DNA of 64,000 nucleotides from Pseudomonas khavaziana. GTDB taxonomy: Bacteria; Pseudomonadota; Gammaproteobacteria; Pseudomonadales; Pseudomonadaceae. The notes under the pieces are model-generated. The model was not told where the DNA came from. It saw only the letters and a program-made list of their open reading frames with translations, and did no database searches. The position numbers were made by a program, and so were the translations under genes. The stretch spans positions 1-64,000 of the forward strand of contig NZ_JAHSTT010000003.1 in NCBI RefSeq assembly GCF_019145205.1. Direction: 5' to 3'. The first letter of the stretch is position 1; every line of letters starts with the position of its first letter. Below, in pieces: positions 35,286-45,592 of the stretch.

Positions 35286-37004
35286 ATGTCCTCACTATTG
35301 CCACGGACTCGGTTTCTTGTATGCGCCTTGCTCACTTGCCTGAGCCTGAACAGCGCATTCGCCGCCCCCACGCCTGGTGACCAGGACCTGATCCGTGACC
35401 GGCAAAACCGCCTGCTCGAAGAGCAACAGCGGCGGCTCCAGGAACTCCAGGACCTGCCCGGTAAAGCGGACAAGCCCCAAGCCCCGGCAACGCCTGCCGA
35501 CACTCGCTGCTTCCCGATCAAAGACATCGAGCTCAAAGGCGCCGACAGCCTGCCGGCCTCCGATCGCGAGCGCCTGCTCAAGCCTTATATCGGCCAGTGC
35601 CTGGGCGTGTCCCAGCTCAACGAACTGCTCAAGGCCATCACCGACTACTACCTCGGCAAAGGCCGCGTCACCAGCCGCGCCTACCTGCCGCAACAAGACC
35701 TCTCCAGCGGCCACCTGCAAGTGCTGGTGGTCGAAGGCAAGCTCGAAGCCCTGCGCAGCGCCGAAGGCAGCACGGTGACCGAGCGTGAACTGGCCATGGC
35801 CTTTCCAGGCAAGGTCGGTGAAGCATTGAACCTGCGCGAGATCGAGCAACTGGTGGACCAGCTCAACCGCCTGCCGTCCAAACAGGCGCAGATGGAACTG
35901 ACCCCCGGCAAGCAAGTCGGCGGCAGCGACGTGGTGGTCAAGAACACCGCGCAGAAACCCTGGCGCGCCAGCCTGTCGCGCAATAACGACGGCCAGAAAA
36001 GCACCGGCGAACAGCAATGGGGCGCGGGCCTTGAGTGGGATAGCCCGCTGGGCCTGGGTGACCAACTGATGTTGCGCGGCGGCCACGATGCCATCAGCGA
36101 CCACCAGAAAACCTCGAAGAACACCATGCTCTACTACAACGTGCCATGGGGCTGGTGGAACTTCAGCTACACCTACAGCGAAAGCGACTACCGCACCTAC
36201 GGCAGGACCGACGACTTCAAATACAAGCAGGATGGCGACAACCAGAACCACCAACTGCGCGCCGAGCGGGTGATCCACCGAGATGACGTCAGCAAGACCT
36301 CGGTCAACGTCGGCCTGGCGCACCTGCGCACCAACAACTACATCCTCGACGTGCGCACCGCGCCCAGCAGCAACCGCCTCAGCGAACTGCAACTGGGCAT
36401 CAACCACGGGCGGCGTATCGGCAGTGCCTTCGTCAACCTCGACCTCGGCATGCAGAACGGTATCGGCTTGTTCGACGCCCAGTCTCAGGAAGAGCGTGAC
36501 TCCATCGGCCGGCGCCAACCCAATTCGCGCTACCGCAAATACACCGCCACCGTCAGCTACCTGCAGCCGTTCAGCCTGTGGGGCGAGTCGTTCAGCTTCA
36601 GCAGCCTGGCCACCGGGCAACGCAGCGAAGACCCGCTGTTTTCGCCCCAACGCATGAGCCTCGGCGGCTCCGCCTCGGTGCGCGGCTTCAAGGACCAACT
36701 GCTGACCGGCGACAGCGGCGGCTACTGGCGCAACGAAGTGCGCTGGGCGCGCCCGGTGACCCTCGACTGGATGCGCCCGGCCTTCTTCGAATACGGCGCC
36801 AGCGTCGGTTATGACCAGGGCGTGATCCGCAACGACCGTTACAACGACAACGTGCATGGCCGGGTGTCCAGCAACTCCCTGGAGCTGTTCGCCCGCGGCA
36901 AAAACGTCAGCACCAGCGTGACCTTTGCCCACTCGCTGGAAAGACCCGGTGTAGTCACCGAGCGCGAAGCGCCGATCTACTTCCGCATGGATTTCTTCCT
37001 GTAA
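35286..37004 (+). CDS. cdiB: TpsB/CdiB two-partner secretion transporter
   Basis: 572 residues from ATG 35286, which gives the signal peptide MSSLLPRTRFLVCALLTCLS...AFA; an in-frame ATG at 35247 would add 13 residues. An N-terminal plug helix rich in Q/R (DRQNRLLEEQQRRLQEL), two POTRA domains (about 75-230) and a 16-strand barrel with the conserved loop motif VRGFKD follow. The protein ends IYFRMDFFL with terminal Phe/Leu. It exports the large TpsA protein encoded 31 bp downstream. Confidence 0.9.
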   Translation: MSSLLPRTRFLVCALLTCLSLNSAFAAPTPGDQDLIRDRQNRLLEEQQRRLQELQDLPGKADKPQAPATPADTRCFPIKDIELKGADSLPASDRERLLKPYIGQCLGVSQLNELLKAITDYYLGKGRVTSRAYLPQQDLSSGHLQVLVVEGKLEALRSAEGSTVTERELAMAFPGKVGEALNLREIEQLVDQLNRLPSKQAQMELTPGKQVGGSDVVVKNTAQKPWRASLSRNNDGQKSTGEQQWGAGLEWDSPLGLGDQLMLRGGHDAISDHQKTSKNTMLYYNVPWGWWNFSYTYSESDYRTYGRTDDFKYKQDGDNQNHQLRAERVIHRDDVSKTSVNVGLAHLRTNNYILDVRTAPSSNRLSELQLGINHGRRIGSAFVNLDLGMQNGIGLFDAQSQEERDSIGRRQPNSRYRKYTATVSYLQPFSLWGESFSFSSLATGQRSEDPLFSPQRMSLGGSASVRGFKDQLLTGDSGGYWRNEVRWARPVTLDWMRPAFFEYGASVGYDQGVIRNDRYNDNVHGRVSSNSLELFARGKNVSTSVTFAHSLERPGVVTEREAPIYFRMDFFL

Positions 37005-37035
37005 TTCAACGCCGTGCTGCAACGAGAAACTGACA

Positions 37036-40000
37036 ATGGATGTTCGCCAATTTGCCTTCCTGGCCCGCCAACCTTCTGCTGCCCTGAAGCCGCGCAACTC
37101 GTTCTTCGGCCTGCCCAAGCGCGGGCTGGTGCTGATCCTGGCCAATGCGCTGTTCTGGCAGCCGCTGCTGGCCCAGGCCGAAGGCATCGTGGTCAGTGCG
37201 CCGGGCACCACCGTGGGTGCGGCGGGCAATGGCGTGCCCGTGGTGAACATCGCCACGCCCAACGGCGCGGGCTTGTCCCATAACCAGTTCAAGGACTACA
37301 ACGTCGGCCCCAATGGCGTGATCCTCAACAACGCCAACGGCGCGATGGTCAACACCCAGCTGGGCGGCTACATCGTCGGCAACCCCAACCTCAAGGGCGG
37401 CGCGGCCAGCGTCATCCTCAACGAAGTCAACGGCGGTAGCCCCAGCCAGTTGCGCGGTTATACCGAAGTGGCGGGGCAGTCGGCCAAGGTCATCGTCGCC
37501 AACCCGTATGGCGTGACGTGCAGCGGTTGCGGCTTTATCAACACCCCGAATGTCACCCTGACCACCGGCAAACCGGTGATCGACCAGAACGGCCAACTGC
37601 AGCGCTACCAGGTCGATGGCGGCGCCGTGACCATTGACGGTGAGGGCCTGAACGCCAGCAACGTCGAACGCTTCGACATCATCACCCGCTCGGCCAAGAT
37701 CAACGCACAGATCAACGCCCGCGAACTCAACGTGATAGCCGGCCGTAACGACGTCGATGCGCAAACCCTGAAGGCCACGCCCCGCGCCGACGACGGCAGC
37801 GCCAAGCCGGAGCTGGCGATTGACTCCTCGGCCCTGGGCGGCATGTATGCCGGCGCGATCAAACTGGTGGGCACCGAAGCCGGTGTGGGCGTGAAGCTCG
37901 ACGGCACCCTGGCGGCCAGTGGCGGCGACATCCAGCTCGATGCCAATGGACGCTTGAGCATGGCGCAGACGGTAGCCACCGGTAACGTCAAGGTCACCGC
38001 ACAGAACGTCGACCTCACCGACAAGGTCTACGCCAACGGCAACGTGCAGGTCACCAGCGCCCAAGCCTTGGTCAACCAGAAAAGCGTGGCCGCCGGCCAA
38101 CGCATCGAACTCAACGCGGCCACGCTGACTAACGCTGGCATCATCGAAGCCGGTGTTGCCCCCGACAACAGCCGCAACACCACCGGCGATCTGGTGGTGA
38201 ATGCGCAGACCGTCAACACCAGCGGCAACCTGCTGGCCAGCCGCGCACTGGCGATCACCGCCGCGCAGGCGCTGACCAACCAGGGCGCGATCATCCAGGC
38301 CAAGACTGTGGAGGTCAGCAGCGCCAAACTGACCAACCAGGGCGCCAGCGCACGTCTGTTTGGCGAACAAACCCTGGCGATCAGCTCACCGGCCATCGTC
38401 AACCTCGGCGGCCTGATCCGCTTCGGTGAAGGCCAGGCCGCTACGCTCAACAGCGCCTCCCTGGACAACCGCCAGGGCCGTATCGAAATGGCCGGTGGCA
38501 GCCTGGTGCTAAGTAGTGCCGACCTGAATAACAGCGGCGGCCAAGTCATCGCCAACGACCTGACGGTCAACGCCGGCCAGCTCAATAACCAGAACGGCGT
38601 GCTGGTGGCCAAGACCGCCACCGTCAATGCCAGCGACCTCGACAACAGCCTCAAGGGCCTGATCCAGGCCGACGGCGGCGCGCTCAACCTCACCGTCACC
38701 AACGCCTTCAACAACACCCAGGGCTTCGCCCAGGCCAGCACCGACCTCAACGTCACTGCCGGCACCCTCAGCAGCAACGCAGACGGCGTACTGAGCGCCG
38801 ACACCGGCAAGCTCACCCTCACCGCCGCGCAACAGCTCAACAACGCCCAGGGCCGCTTACAGGCCGGGCAGGGCGATATTGAACTGCACGCCGCGAACCT
38901 GGATAACCAGAGCGGCGTGATCGTCGGCAAGCAAGTGCTGCTCGACGTGGCTGGCGGCGATATCGACAACCGCGCCGGGCGCGTGTTGGGCGACCAACTC
39001 GACGTGCGCGCTTCCGGCCTCGACAACCGCAACGCCGGCCTGCTGGCCGGTGGCGCCCAGGGCGTAAGCCTGCTGCTCAAAGGCCCGGGCCAGTTGCTCA
39101 ATGCCCAGGGCCGCATTCAGAGCGAAGGCCTGCTGCAACTGCGCGGCGAACGTTTCGACAACAGCGCTGGCATCCTGCTCGGCCAAACCGTCGATGTGAC
39201 GGCGAAAAGCTTCAACAACAGCAACAAAGGCGCGCTGGTCAGCGATGGCGGCGACGTGGTGCTCAAGGTCAGCGACCTGCTCACCAACGTCGGCGGCCAG
39301 ATCGACGCGGGCGAACGCAGCGTGTTGGTCAAGCAACTCACCACCCTCAACAACGACGGCGGCACCCTGCGCGGCAAGCGCCTGGACATCGCCGCCCAGC
39401 ACCTGAACAACAACAACGGCCAACTGCTGGCCGGCGCCGAAGGCCTGAGCTACAGCGGCCAGGATGTGAGCAACCGCAAGGGCCTGATCCTTGGCGGCGG
39501 CGCGCTCACCGAACTGAACACCACCCGCCTGGATAACCAGGGCGGCACCGTGCAGGGCGACAGCCTGAGCGTCACCGCTAACAGCGTCGACAACGCCAGC
39601 GGCGGCCTGATGGCAAGCCTGGTCGGCAACCTGCAACTGACCGTCGAAGCCCTGGCCAACCGAGGCGGCAAACTGTTCGGCAAAGAACAAGTGACCGTCA
39701 GCGGCGCCAGCCTCGATAACAGTGCGGGTGGCCAGATCAGCGGCAACCAGCTCAACCTGACCTCACGCGCCACCCTCACCAACCAGGGCGGCCTGATCGA
39801 AGCCAACCAGGGCCTGAGCCTCAACGGCGGCAGCCTGGATAACAGCGCAAGCGGTCAACTGCGCGCCCTCGGTGGCGCCACCAGCAGCCTCAACCTCAGC
39901 GGCGCGCTGAACAACCAGAACGGCACCCTCGAATTCGGCAGCCAGGCCTTCAGCCTCGACGCCGCCAGCCTCAACAACCAGGCCGGCCAGATCCAGCACG

Positions 40001-43000
40001 CCGGCACCGGCCTGTTCCGCCTCAACACCGCCAGCCTCTCCGGCAGCCAGGGCGACATCCAGGGCATGGGCACCGCCGACTGGGCGTTCGGCAAGGTCGA
40101 CGGCCTGGGCCGCGTGCAACTCAACGAAGTCCTCACCTACAAGAGCGGCCAAGGGCTGACCCTCAAGGCCGGCGACCGCATGGCCAGCGGCAAGGGCTTG
40201 GTCCTCAACGTGGCCAGCCTGGACAACGGCGGCGAACTGCTCAGCGACGGTGACATCAGCATCACCACCGGCGACCTGACCAACAGCGGCCGCGTCTCGG
40301 CCCTGCAAACCCTCACTGTCGGCGCCAACAACCTCCGCCAGAACGGCGGCCGCCTGGCGGCCACCAATGCCCGCCTGACCCTGGGCGGCACCCTGGACAA
40401 CCTCGGCTTCCTCACTGCCCGCCAGCAACTGGACATCGCCGCCGCGCAAATCAACAACCGTGGCACCCTCGGTGCCCAGGGCGCCGTGAACCTCACGGCG
40501 GTCAACGGCATTACCAATGCCGCCGATACGCTGCTGTTCAGCGGCGGCGACATGACCTTGCGCAGCAATGGCTTCAGCAACAGCTATGGCGACGTCTACA
40601 GCAAAGGCAACTTGAGCTTCGCCGCACGGGATGGCGGGCGCGCCGTGCTGTTCAGCAACCGTTCCGGCACCGTGGAAAGCGAAGGCTCCATCGGCATCAA
40701 TGCAGGCTTCATCGAAAACGCCAAAGACGAATTCGAACTCGGCCAGACGCTGACCACCGGCAGCCTGTATTGGGTCTGTGGGCAGCACTGCGACGAGAGC
40801 GACAACTGGGAACGTGGCGAGATCACCATCTACGAGACGTACCTTGAGGCGGCGACCAAGGATTCGGTCGCGGCGCGCCTGGTGGCTGGCAAAAACATGC
40901 TGCTGCAAGGCGACAACGTGCAGAACCGCTACAGCCTGATGGCTGCCAATGGCGACCTGAGCATCACCGCCGGTGACCTGCTCAACCAGGGCGCGGCCAC
41001 GCGCACGGGCCAGCGCAAGCTTGTCATCAGCACGCCAGGGCACGTTCCCGACGATCTGTTCGAACGCATGCGATATGTCGACGTGCCCGCGTTCAATGCG
41101 GCCACGGCGGCTGGCAATTTCGACAAGGCGCGCTTCGAAGAACTGAAAAGCCGCTCACCCAATAGCCGGCCTTTCGCCTACGCAAGTGACGTCACCACCT
41201 GGACCAACAACGGCGGCCCCGGCTACGACGCCACCCTGCAAGCGGGCGGCACGGTCAACCTCAACGTCGCCCGCACCCTGCAAAACGGCACGCTGCACAA
41301 CAACACCCTGGCCCAGTTGACCGGCACCCTCGGCGACGACCAGACCGGCATCCCCGTCGGCGGCATCAACATCAACCTGAGCAAACACGCCAACGACCCG
41401 AGCGCCCAGGCGCCAGGCAGCGTGTTGCCCGTCGTGGGCGTGGCCCCCGGCGGCGGCTTCGTACCCGTGGACTACACCGGCACCGCCTTCGCCCCGGTCG
41501 ATCCCACCACCTCGCCTACCTTCCAATTGCCCAAGGGCGAGTACGGCCTGTTCGTCAAGAGCGCCGACCCCACCAGCCACTACCTGATCGAGACCAACCC
41601 CGAGTTCGCCTCCGTATCCGGCTTCCTCAGCTCCGACTACATGCTCGGCAAGCTCGGCTACACCTCCGACGACGCCTGGCGCCGCCTCGGTGACGGCCAG
41701 TACGAAACCCGCCTGATCCGCGATGCCGTACTCGCGCAAACCGGCCAACGCTTCCTCGCCGGCGGCCTGTACAGCGACGCCGACCAATTCCGCTACCTGA
41801 TGGACAACGGCCTTGCCAGCAAAGACGCCCTGCGCCTGAGCCTCGGCGTGTCCCTCACCGACCAGCAAGTCGGCGCCCTGACCCACGACATCGTGTGGAT
41901 GGAAAACCGCGTCATCGACGGCCAGACCGTCCTTGTGCCGGTGCTGTACCTGGCCCAGGCCGACTCGCGCAACGTGCGCGGCAACAGCCTCATCCAGGGC
42001 CGCGACCTCAATCTGGTCACCGGCGGCGACCTGATCAACGTCGGCACCCTGCGCGCCAGCAACAACCTCTCCGCCATCAGCAGCGGCAGTATCTACACTG
42101 GCGGCTTGGTCGAAGCTGGCAACAACCTCAACCTGCTGGCCCAAGACAGCATCCGCAACGCCATGGCCGGCGAAATCCGCGGCAAGCAAGTCAGCCTCAC
42201 GGCGCTCAAAGGCGATATCACCAACGACACCACCGCCATCCAGGTGCGTGACGGCGTCGGTATGCGCACCCTCACCGACACCAGCGCCGGCACCATCGTC
42301 GCCCGCGAAAACCTCGCCATCGACGCCGGCCGCGACCTCACCAATCGAGGCGCCCTGACCGCTGGCAACGACGCCAACTTAACCGCCGGCCGCGACCTCA
42401 ACCTCATCGCCGCCAGCGACACCAGCGTCAAACACGAGACCCGCGACGGCGGCGAGAAATCCAGCATCACCACCGACGTCAAAAACCTCGCCGCCAGCGT
42501 CACGGCGGGCGGCAACCTCAACATGCAGGCCGGGCAAGACGTCAACATCATCGGCAGCACCGCCACCGCCGGCAAAGACCTCAACATCGCCGCCGGCCGC
42601 GACCTCAACGTCGCCTCGGTCAGCGACATGCACAACGTTGAGGGCAAGGAAAAGGACGGCAAAAAACGCATCAAGACCTCGGACGACCAGACCACTCAAG
42701 TGGCGAGCGTACTGACGGCAGGTGGGGATTTTGTCAGCCAGGCTGGGCGTGACACCACGATCGTGGCGAGTAGGATCAGTGCGGGGAATGAGGCTTATCT
42801 GTATAGCGGGGATAAGTTGAACCTGCTGGCGGCGCAGAACAGCACCTACAGCCTTTACGACATGAAGGAGAAGGGTGGCTGGGGCGCGAAGAAGACCAAG
42901 CGCGATGAGGTGACCCACGTTACAAATGTGGGGACTGAGATCAAGACTGGTGGCGATTTGTCGCTGGTTAGTGGCGGTGATCAGCTATATCAGCGGGCCA

Positions 43001-45018
43001 AGCTTGAGAGTGGTAAGGACCTGGCCATCACCAGTGGCGGCGCAGTGACCTTCGAGGCGGTCAAAGACCTGCACCAGGAGAGCCACGAGAAGAGCAAGAG
43101 TGACCTGGCGTGGACCAGCGCGAAGGGCAAGGGGAATACCGACGAGACGTTGCGCCAAAGTGAGTTGAAGGCACAGGGTGAGTTGGCGATCAAGGCGGTT
43201 AACGGGCTGAAGATCGACATTAAACAGATTGATCAGAACACGGTTAGCCAGACGATTGATGTGATGGTCAAAGCAGACCCACAGTTGGCTTGGTTGAAAG
43301 AAGCCGAGAAGCGTGGGGATGTAGATTGGCGGCAAGTGCAGGAACTGCATGATTCGTTCAAGTACAGCCATTCCAGCTTAGGCCAAGGAGCCATGCTGGC
43401 GATCATCATCGTAGTGACAGTTTTGACGGCTGGGGCCGCAAGTAGCGTCGCGGGCGCTGCTGCGGGTGCCAGTGCCGGGTCTGGTACGGCAATGGCTGCG
43501 GCAGGCAGTTCGGCTATGGTCTCAGCTGGTACGGCGGTTGGGACCGCAGCAGCCGGTTGGGGCAACGTTATGGCAACTGCTGCGTTAACTTCAGTTGCCA
43601 GTGGAAGCACCGTCAGCTTCATCAATAACGGCGGAAACATCGGTGCAACTTTTCAAGACATTACGTCAAGCAAAGCCTTGAAGGGGTATGCAACTGGGGC
43701 GTTAGCTGCAGGTTTTACCGCTGGCGTGCTTGATCCTGCGTTTGGTGTAACTGGCGACAACGTCAATCACATTACAAAAGGGTTTGACCTCAGTTCCGCG
43801 TCTGACATCGGTAGGTTTGCCGTCTATTCGGGGGCGCAAGGAGTTGCCCAAGCAAGTTTAAGCACTGCTATTCAAGGCGGTAGTTTTGGAGACAATCTCG
43901 GTAGTTCCCTACGGTCGCAGTTGCAGAGCACATTGCAAGCGGTCGCCTTTAACGCTGTAGGCGATTACTCGAAAGGCCAAAAATGGTCAGAATCAGGGCC
44001 TCAAAAAATCGCTCTGCATGCTTTGGTTGGCGGGCTTTTGAGTGAAGCTGGCGGCGGCAGTTTTGCTACGGGCGCTCTCGCTGCTGGAGCTAACGAAGCA
44101 CTGGTAACCTCACTGGCGAAAGTGGTAGATGGCGATCCAGCGTTGTTGCTAGCCGCTTCGCAATTGGTCGGAATTGCGGCCGCTGGTGCGACTGACGGTG
44201 ACGTGCAGAAAGGTGCTGAAATCGCGAAAAATGCCACGGCCTATAACTACCTAAATCACCATGAGGTTGATGATTTGGTTAAGGATTTGAAAGGGTGCCG
44301 TGGGGCAGCCAGCCCTTCATCCTGCCGTAGCGATGTAGCTACTAAGTACGCAGGAATCAGTGATAAGAAAACTGGCATTACGCTGCTGAAGTGTGATGAT
44401 CCTACGAGTTGTAATGCGCAGCGCCTGGACGTGGAGGCGGGTAATGCAGCGCTGGATAAATATGACCAGAGCGGCGGGCTCAACAAAGCAGAACAGTCTA
44501 TCGTTCGGGGCTTCCAAGATAAGAATCAGGACGACACGCGCCTCGCGGTCCAGCAAACCATGAAGGGTGATCATTCCGAAATGGTTGGCATGATGTTTGG
44601 CGGTGGGTTGGGAGGTGCGGGTAAGGTTGCTGGGAAAGTTATTGGCGCTGAGGTTGGAGTAGCCAAGGAAACGACGGCAATCTCAAGCGAGGCCGCTAGC
44701 GTTAACGCCCAAGCTGCTTTGAGAGGCAAGCTTTCAGGGCTGCAGAAAGCTCAGGAAAATGCGGCTATCACGAAGACTTTGCCGGATGGCCGAATTCGGT
44801 ACTACACGCAGGAAGTACCCGCTCGAACAGAGGGTGCTACACGAGGTGCTTCTTTCGCAACTGAGTATAACCCTGCAACTGGCGCCACTAGGCAGTGGAT
44901 GGAAAGCTATGATCATGCAGGGAACGTAATTCGGGTGCATCCTAAGAGCATTAATGGGCAACCTGTGAGTGCACAGCATTATCCGCCTACAGGTGCAGAA
45001 TTGAAGAGTTGGAAATAA
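37036..45018 (+). CDS. cdiA: CdiA/FhaB-type filamentous haemagglutinin with C-terminal toxin domain
   Basis: 2660 residues. Signal peptide ending near LLAQAEG (about 49), TPS domain (about 50-300) with NPNL and NPYGV motifs, then some 1600 residues of haemagglutinin repeats (LNNQNG/LDNSAG types), a middle cysteine-containing region and more repeats. A DUF637-like hydrophobic segment lies around 2120-2250, then a pretoxin region with YNYLNHHEVDDL in the place of the VENN motif. The last about 100 residues (from about 2558) form a separate domain with RYYTQE, YDHAGNVIRVHPK and QHYPPTGAEL. This is the probable toxin; its activity is not recognised, though a ribonuclease fold is plausible. From about 43.4 kb base composition falls, so the CT region looks acquired. 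The stop overlaps the next ATG (TAATG). Confidence 0.9.
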   Translation: MDVRQFAFLARQPSAALKPRNSFFGLPKRGLVLILANALFWQPLLAQAEGIVVSAPGTTVGAAGNGVPVVNIATPNGAGLSHNQFKDYNVGPNGVILNNANGAMVNTQLGGYIVGNPNLKGGAASVILNEVNGGSPSQLRGYTEVAGQSAKVIVANPYGVTCSGCGFINTPNVTLTTGKPVIDQNGQLQRYQVDGGAVTIDGEGLNASNVERFDIITRSAKINAQINARELNVIAGRNDVDAQTLKATPRADDGSAKPELAIDSSALGGMYAGAIKLVGTEAGVGVKLDGTLAASGGDIQLDANGRLSMAQTVATGNVKVTAQNVDLTDKVYANGNVQVTSAQALVNQKSVAAGQRIELNAATLTNAGIIEAGVAPDNSRNTTGDLVVNAQTVNTSGNLLASRALAITAAQALTNQGAIIQAKTVEVSSAKLTNQGASARLFGEQTLAISSPAIVNLGGLIRFGEGQAATLNSASLDNRQGRIEMAGGSLVLSSADLNNSGGQVIANDLTVNAGQLNNQNGVLVAKTATVNASDLDNSLKGLIQADGGALNLTVTNAFNNTQGFAQASTDLNVTAGTLSSNADGVLSADTGKLTLTAAQQLNNAQGRLQAGQGDIELHAANLDNQSGVIVGKQVLLDVAGGDIDNRAGRVLGDQLDVRASGLDNRNAGLLAGGAQGVSLLLKGPGQLLNAQGRIQSEGLLQLRGERFDNSAGILLGQTVDVTAKSFNNSNKGALVSDGGDVVLKVSDLLTNVGGQIDAGERSVLVKQLTTLNNDGGTLRGKRLDIAAQHLNNNNGQLLAGAEGLSYSGQDVSNRKGLILGGGALTELNTTRLDNQGGTVQGDSLSVTANSVDNASGGLMASLVGNLQLTVEALANRGGKLFGKEQVTVSGASLDNSAGGQISGNQLNLTSRATLTNQGGLIEANQGLSLNGGSLDNSASGQLRALGGATSSLNLSGALNNQNGTLEFGSQAFSLDAASLNNQAGQIQHAGTGLFRLNTASLSGSQGDIQGMGTADWAFGKVDGLGRVQLNEVLTYKSGQGLTLKAGDRMASGKGLVLNVASLDNGGELLSDGDISITTGDLTNSGRVSALQTLTVGANNLRQNGGRLAATNARLTLGGTLDNLGFLTARQQLDIAAAQINNRGTLGAQGAVNLTAVNGITNAADTLLFSGGDMTLRSNGFSNSYGDVYSKGNLSFAARDGGRAVLFSNRSGTVESEGSIGINAGFIENAKDEFELGQTLTTGSLYWVCGQHCDESDNWERGEITIYETYLEAATKDSVAARLVAGKNMLLQGDNVQNRYSLMAANGDLSITAGDLLNQGAATRTGQRKLVISTPGHVPDDLFERMRYVDVPAFNAATAAGNFDKARFEELKSRSPNSRPFAYASDVTTWTNNGGPGYDATLQAGGTVNLNVARTLQNGTLHNNTLAQLTGTLGDDQTGIPVGGININLSKHANDPSAQAPGSVLPVVGVAPGGGFVPVDYTGTAFAPVDPTTSPTFQLPKGEYGLFVKSADPTSHYLIETNPEFASVSGFLSSDYMLGKLGYTSDDAWRRLGDGQYETRLIRDAVLAQTGQRFLAGGLYSDADQFRYLMDNGLASKDALRLSLGVSLTDQQVGALTHDIVWMENRVIDGQTVLVPVLYLAQADSRNVRGNSLIQGRDLNLVTGGDLINVGTLRASNNLSAISSGSIYTGGLVEAGNNLNLLAQDSIRNAMAGEIRGKQVSLTALKGDITNDTTAIQVRDGVGMRTLTDTSAGTIVARENLAIDAGRDLTNRGALTAGNDANLTAGRDLNLIAASDTSVKHETRDGGEKSSITTDVKNLAASVTAGGNLNMQAGQDVNIIGSTATAGKDLNIAAGRDLNVASVSDMHNVEGKEKDGKKRIKTSDDQTTQVASVLTAGGDFVSQAGRDTTIVASRISAGNEAYLYSGDKLNLLAAQNSTYSLYDMKEKGGWGAKKTKRDEVTHVTNVGTEIKTGGDLSLVSGGDQLYQRAKLESGKDLAITSGGAVTFEAVKDLHQESHEKSKSDLAWTSAKGKGNTDETLRQSELKAQGELAIKAVNGLKIDIKQIDQNTVSQTIDVMVKADPQLAWLKEAEKRGDVDWRQVQELHDSFKYSHSSLGQGAMLAIIIVVTVLTAGAASSVAGAAAGASAGSGTAMAAAGSSAMVSAGTAVGTAAAGWGNVMATAALTSVASGSTVSFINNGGNIGATFQDITSSKALKGYATGALAAGFTAGVLDPAFGVTGDNVNHITKGFDLSSASDIGRFAVYSGAQGVAQASLSTAIQGGSFGDNLGSSLRSQLQSTLQAVAFNAVGDYSKGQKWSESGPQKIALHALVGGLLSEAGGGSFATGALAAGANEALVTSLAKVVDGDPALLLAASQLVGIAAAGATDGDVQKGAEIAKNATAYNYLNHHEVDDLVKDLKGCRGAASPSSCRSDVATKYAGISDKKTGITLLKCDDPTSCNAQRLDVEAGNAALDKYDQSGGLNKAEQSIVRGFQDKNQDDTRLAVQQTMKGDHSEMVGMMFGGGLGGAGKVAGKVIGAEVGVAKETTAISSEAASVNAQAALRGKLSGLQKAQENAAITKTLPDGRIRYYTQEVPARTEGATRGASFATEYNPATGATRQWMESYDHAGNVIRVHPKSINGQPVSAQHYPPTGAELKSWK

Positions 45019-45254
45019 TGTACACACAAAATGATCTTGCTAATGATCTTGAAAAAAAATTATCCGCAGGGTTCGACGTGTTTAAGATTTCTAAATTTGC
45101 GTTTGAAATTTATCAACGTCATGGATTAGAGATCACTCCTCCGATGGATCGAATACTTCTCTCATTGATGGCAATGGAAGAAGGGGAAGAGTTTGAGCTG
45201 ACAGAAACTGAATTTTTAGATTTGATCTCAGAGCTTAGGATTATGGATTGACAG
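45018..45254 (+). CDS. cdiI: Probable CdiI immunity protein for the native CdiA toxin
   Basis: Starts at ATG 45018 overlapping the cdiA stop by one base; an upstream TTG at 45009 is less likely. About 77 residues, acidic (for example MAMEEGEEFELTETEFLDLI), as expected for a protein that neutralises a basic nuclease. Family not recognised; position directly after cdiA is the main evidence. Followed by a palindromic repeat. Confidence 0.7.
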
Positions 45255-45285
45255 AGCTCAAAATGGAGAAAAGCGGAGAAGGACG

Positions 45286-45350
45286 AAAAGGGGACAGATT
45301 TATTTAAATTTGTACTGGGATAAGCGTATTAAATAAATCTGTCCCCTTTT
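45286..45350. repeat. Family B palindrome, complete copy
   Basis: Perfect 22-base arms (45286-45307 and 45329-45350) around a 21-base loop; the core is GGGGACAGATTTATTT and its complement AAATAAATCTGTCCCC. Degenerate relatives lie at 48584, 51024, 51865 and 52472. It separates the cdiI gene from the next cassette. Confidence 0.85.
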
Positions 45351-45382
45351 GTTCGAAATATTTCTGTAAGGGTGGCACGGTA

Positions 45383-45592
45383 ATGACTAAATATAAGCTT
45401 GAGTTTCGGCATAGACCTAGTGTTTCAGAGTCTATCGAAGAGAGGCATAAAGATTTTTTGAGAGCTATAGGCGATTTGGGCGTTCCGTGGAGTTTGAACG
45501 ATGCCTTTGAAGTTCCCCCTATTGGAAGCGAGTTGGTGACCTCGGTGTCATTGGGGGGAATAGGGGTCAGACCACGGTTTTGCGTTTTTTAG
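45383..45592 (+). pseudogene. Truncated orphan immunity-like gene
   Basis: 69 codons, of which about the first 58 (MTKYKLEFRHRPSVSE... to SVSLGG) look native; the rest (IGVRPRFCVF) is read through a family A repeat, so the original C-terminus is lost. Its ATG overlaps a stop as TAATG; the short frame that ends there (VRNISVRVAR) comes straight out of the family B repeat and may be the last residues of a lost toxin. Family not recognised. Confidence 0.5.
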
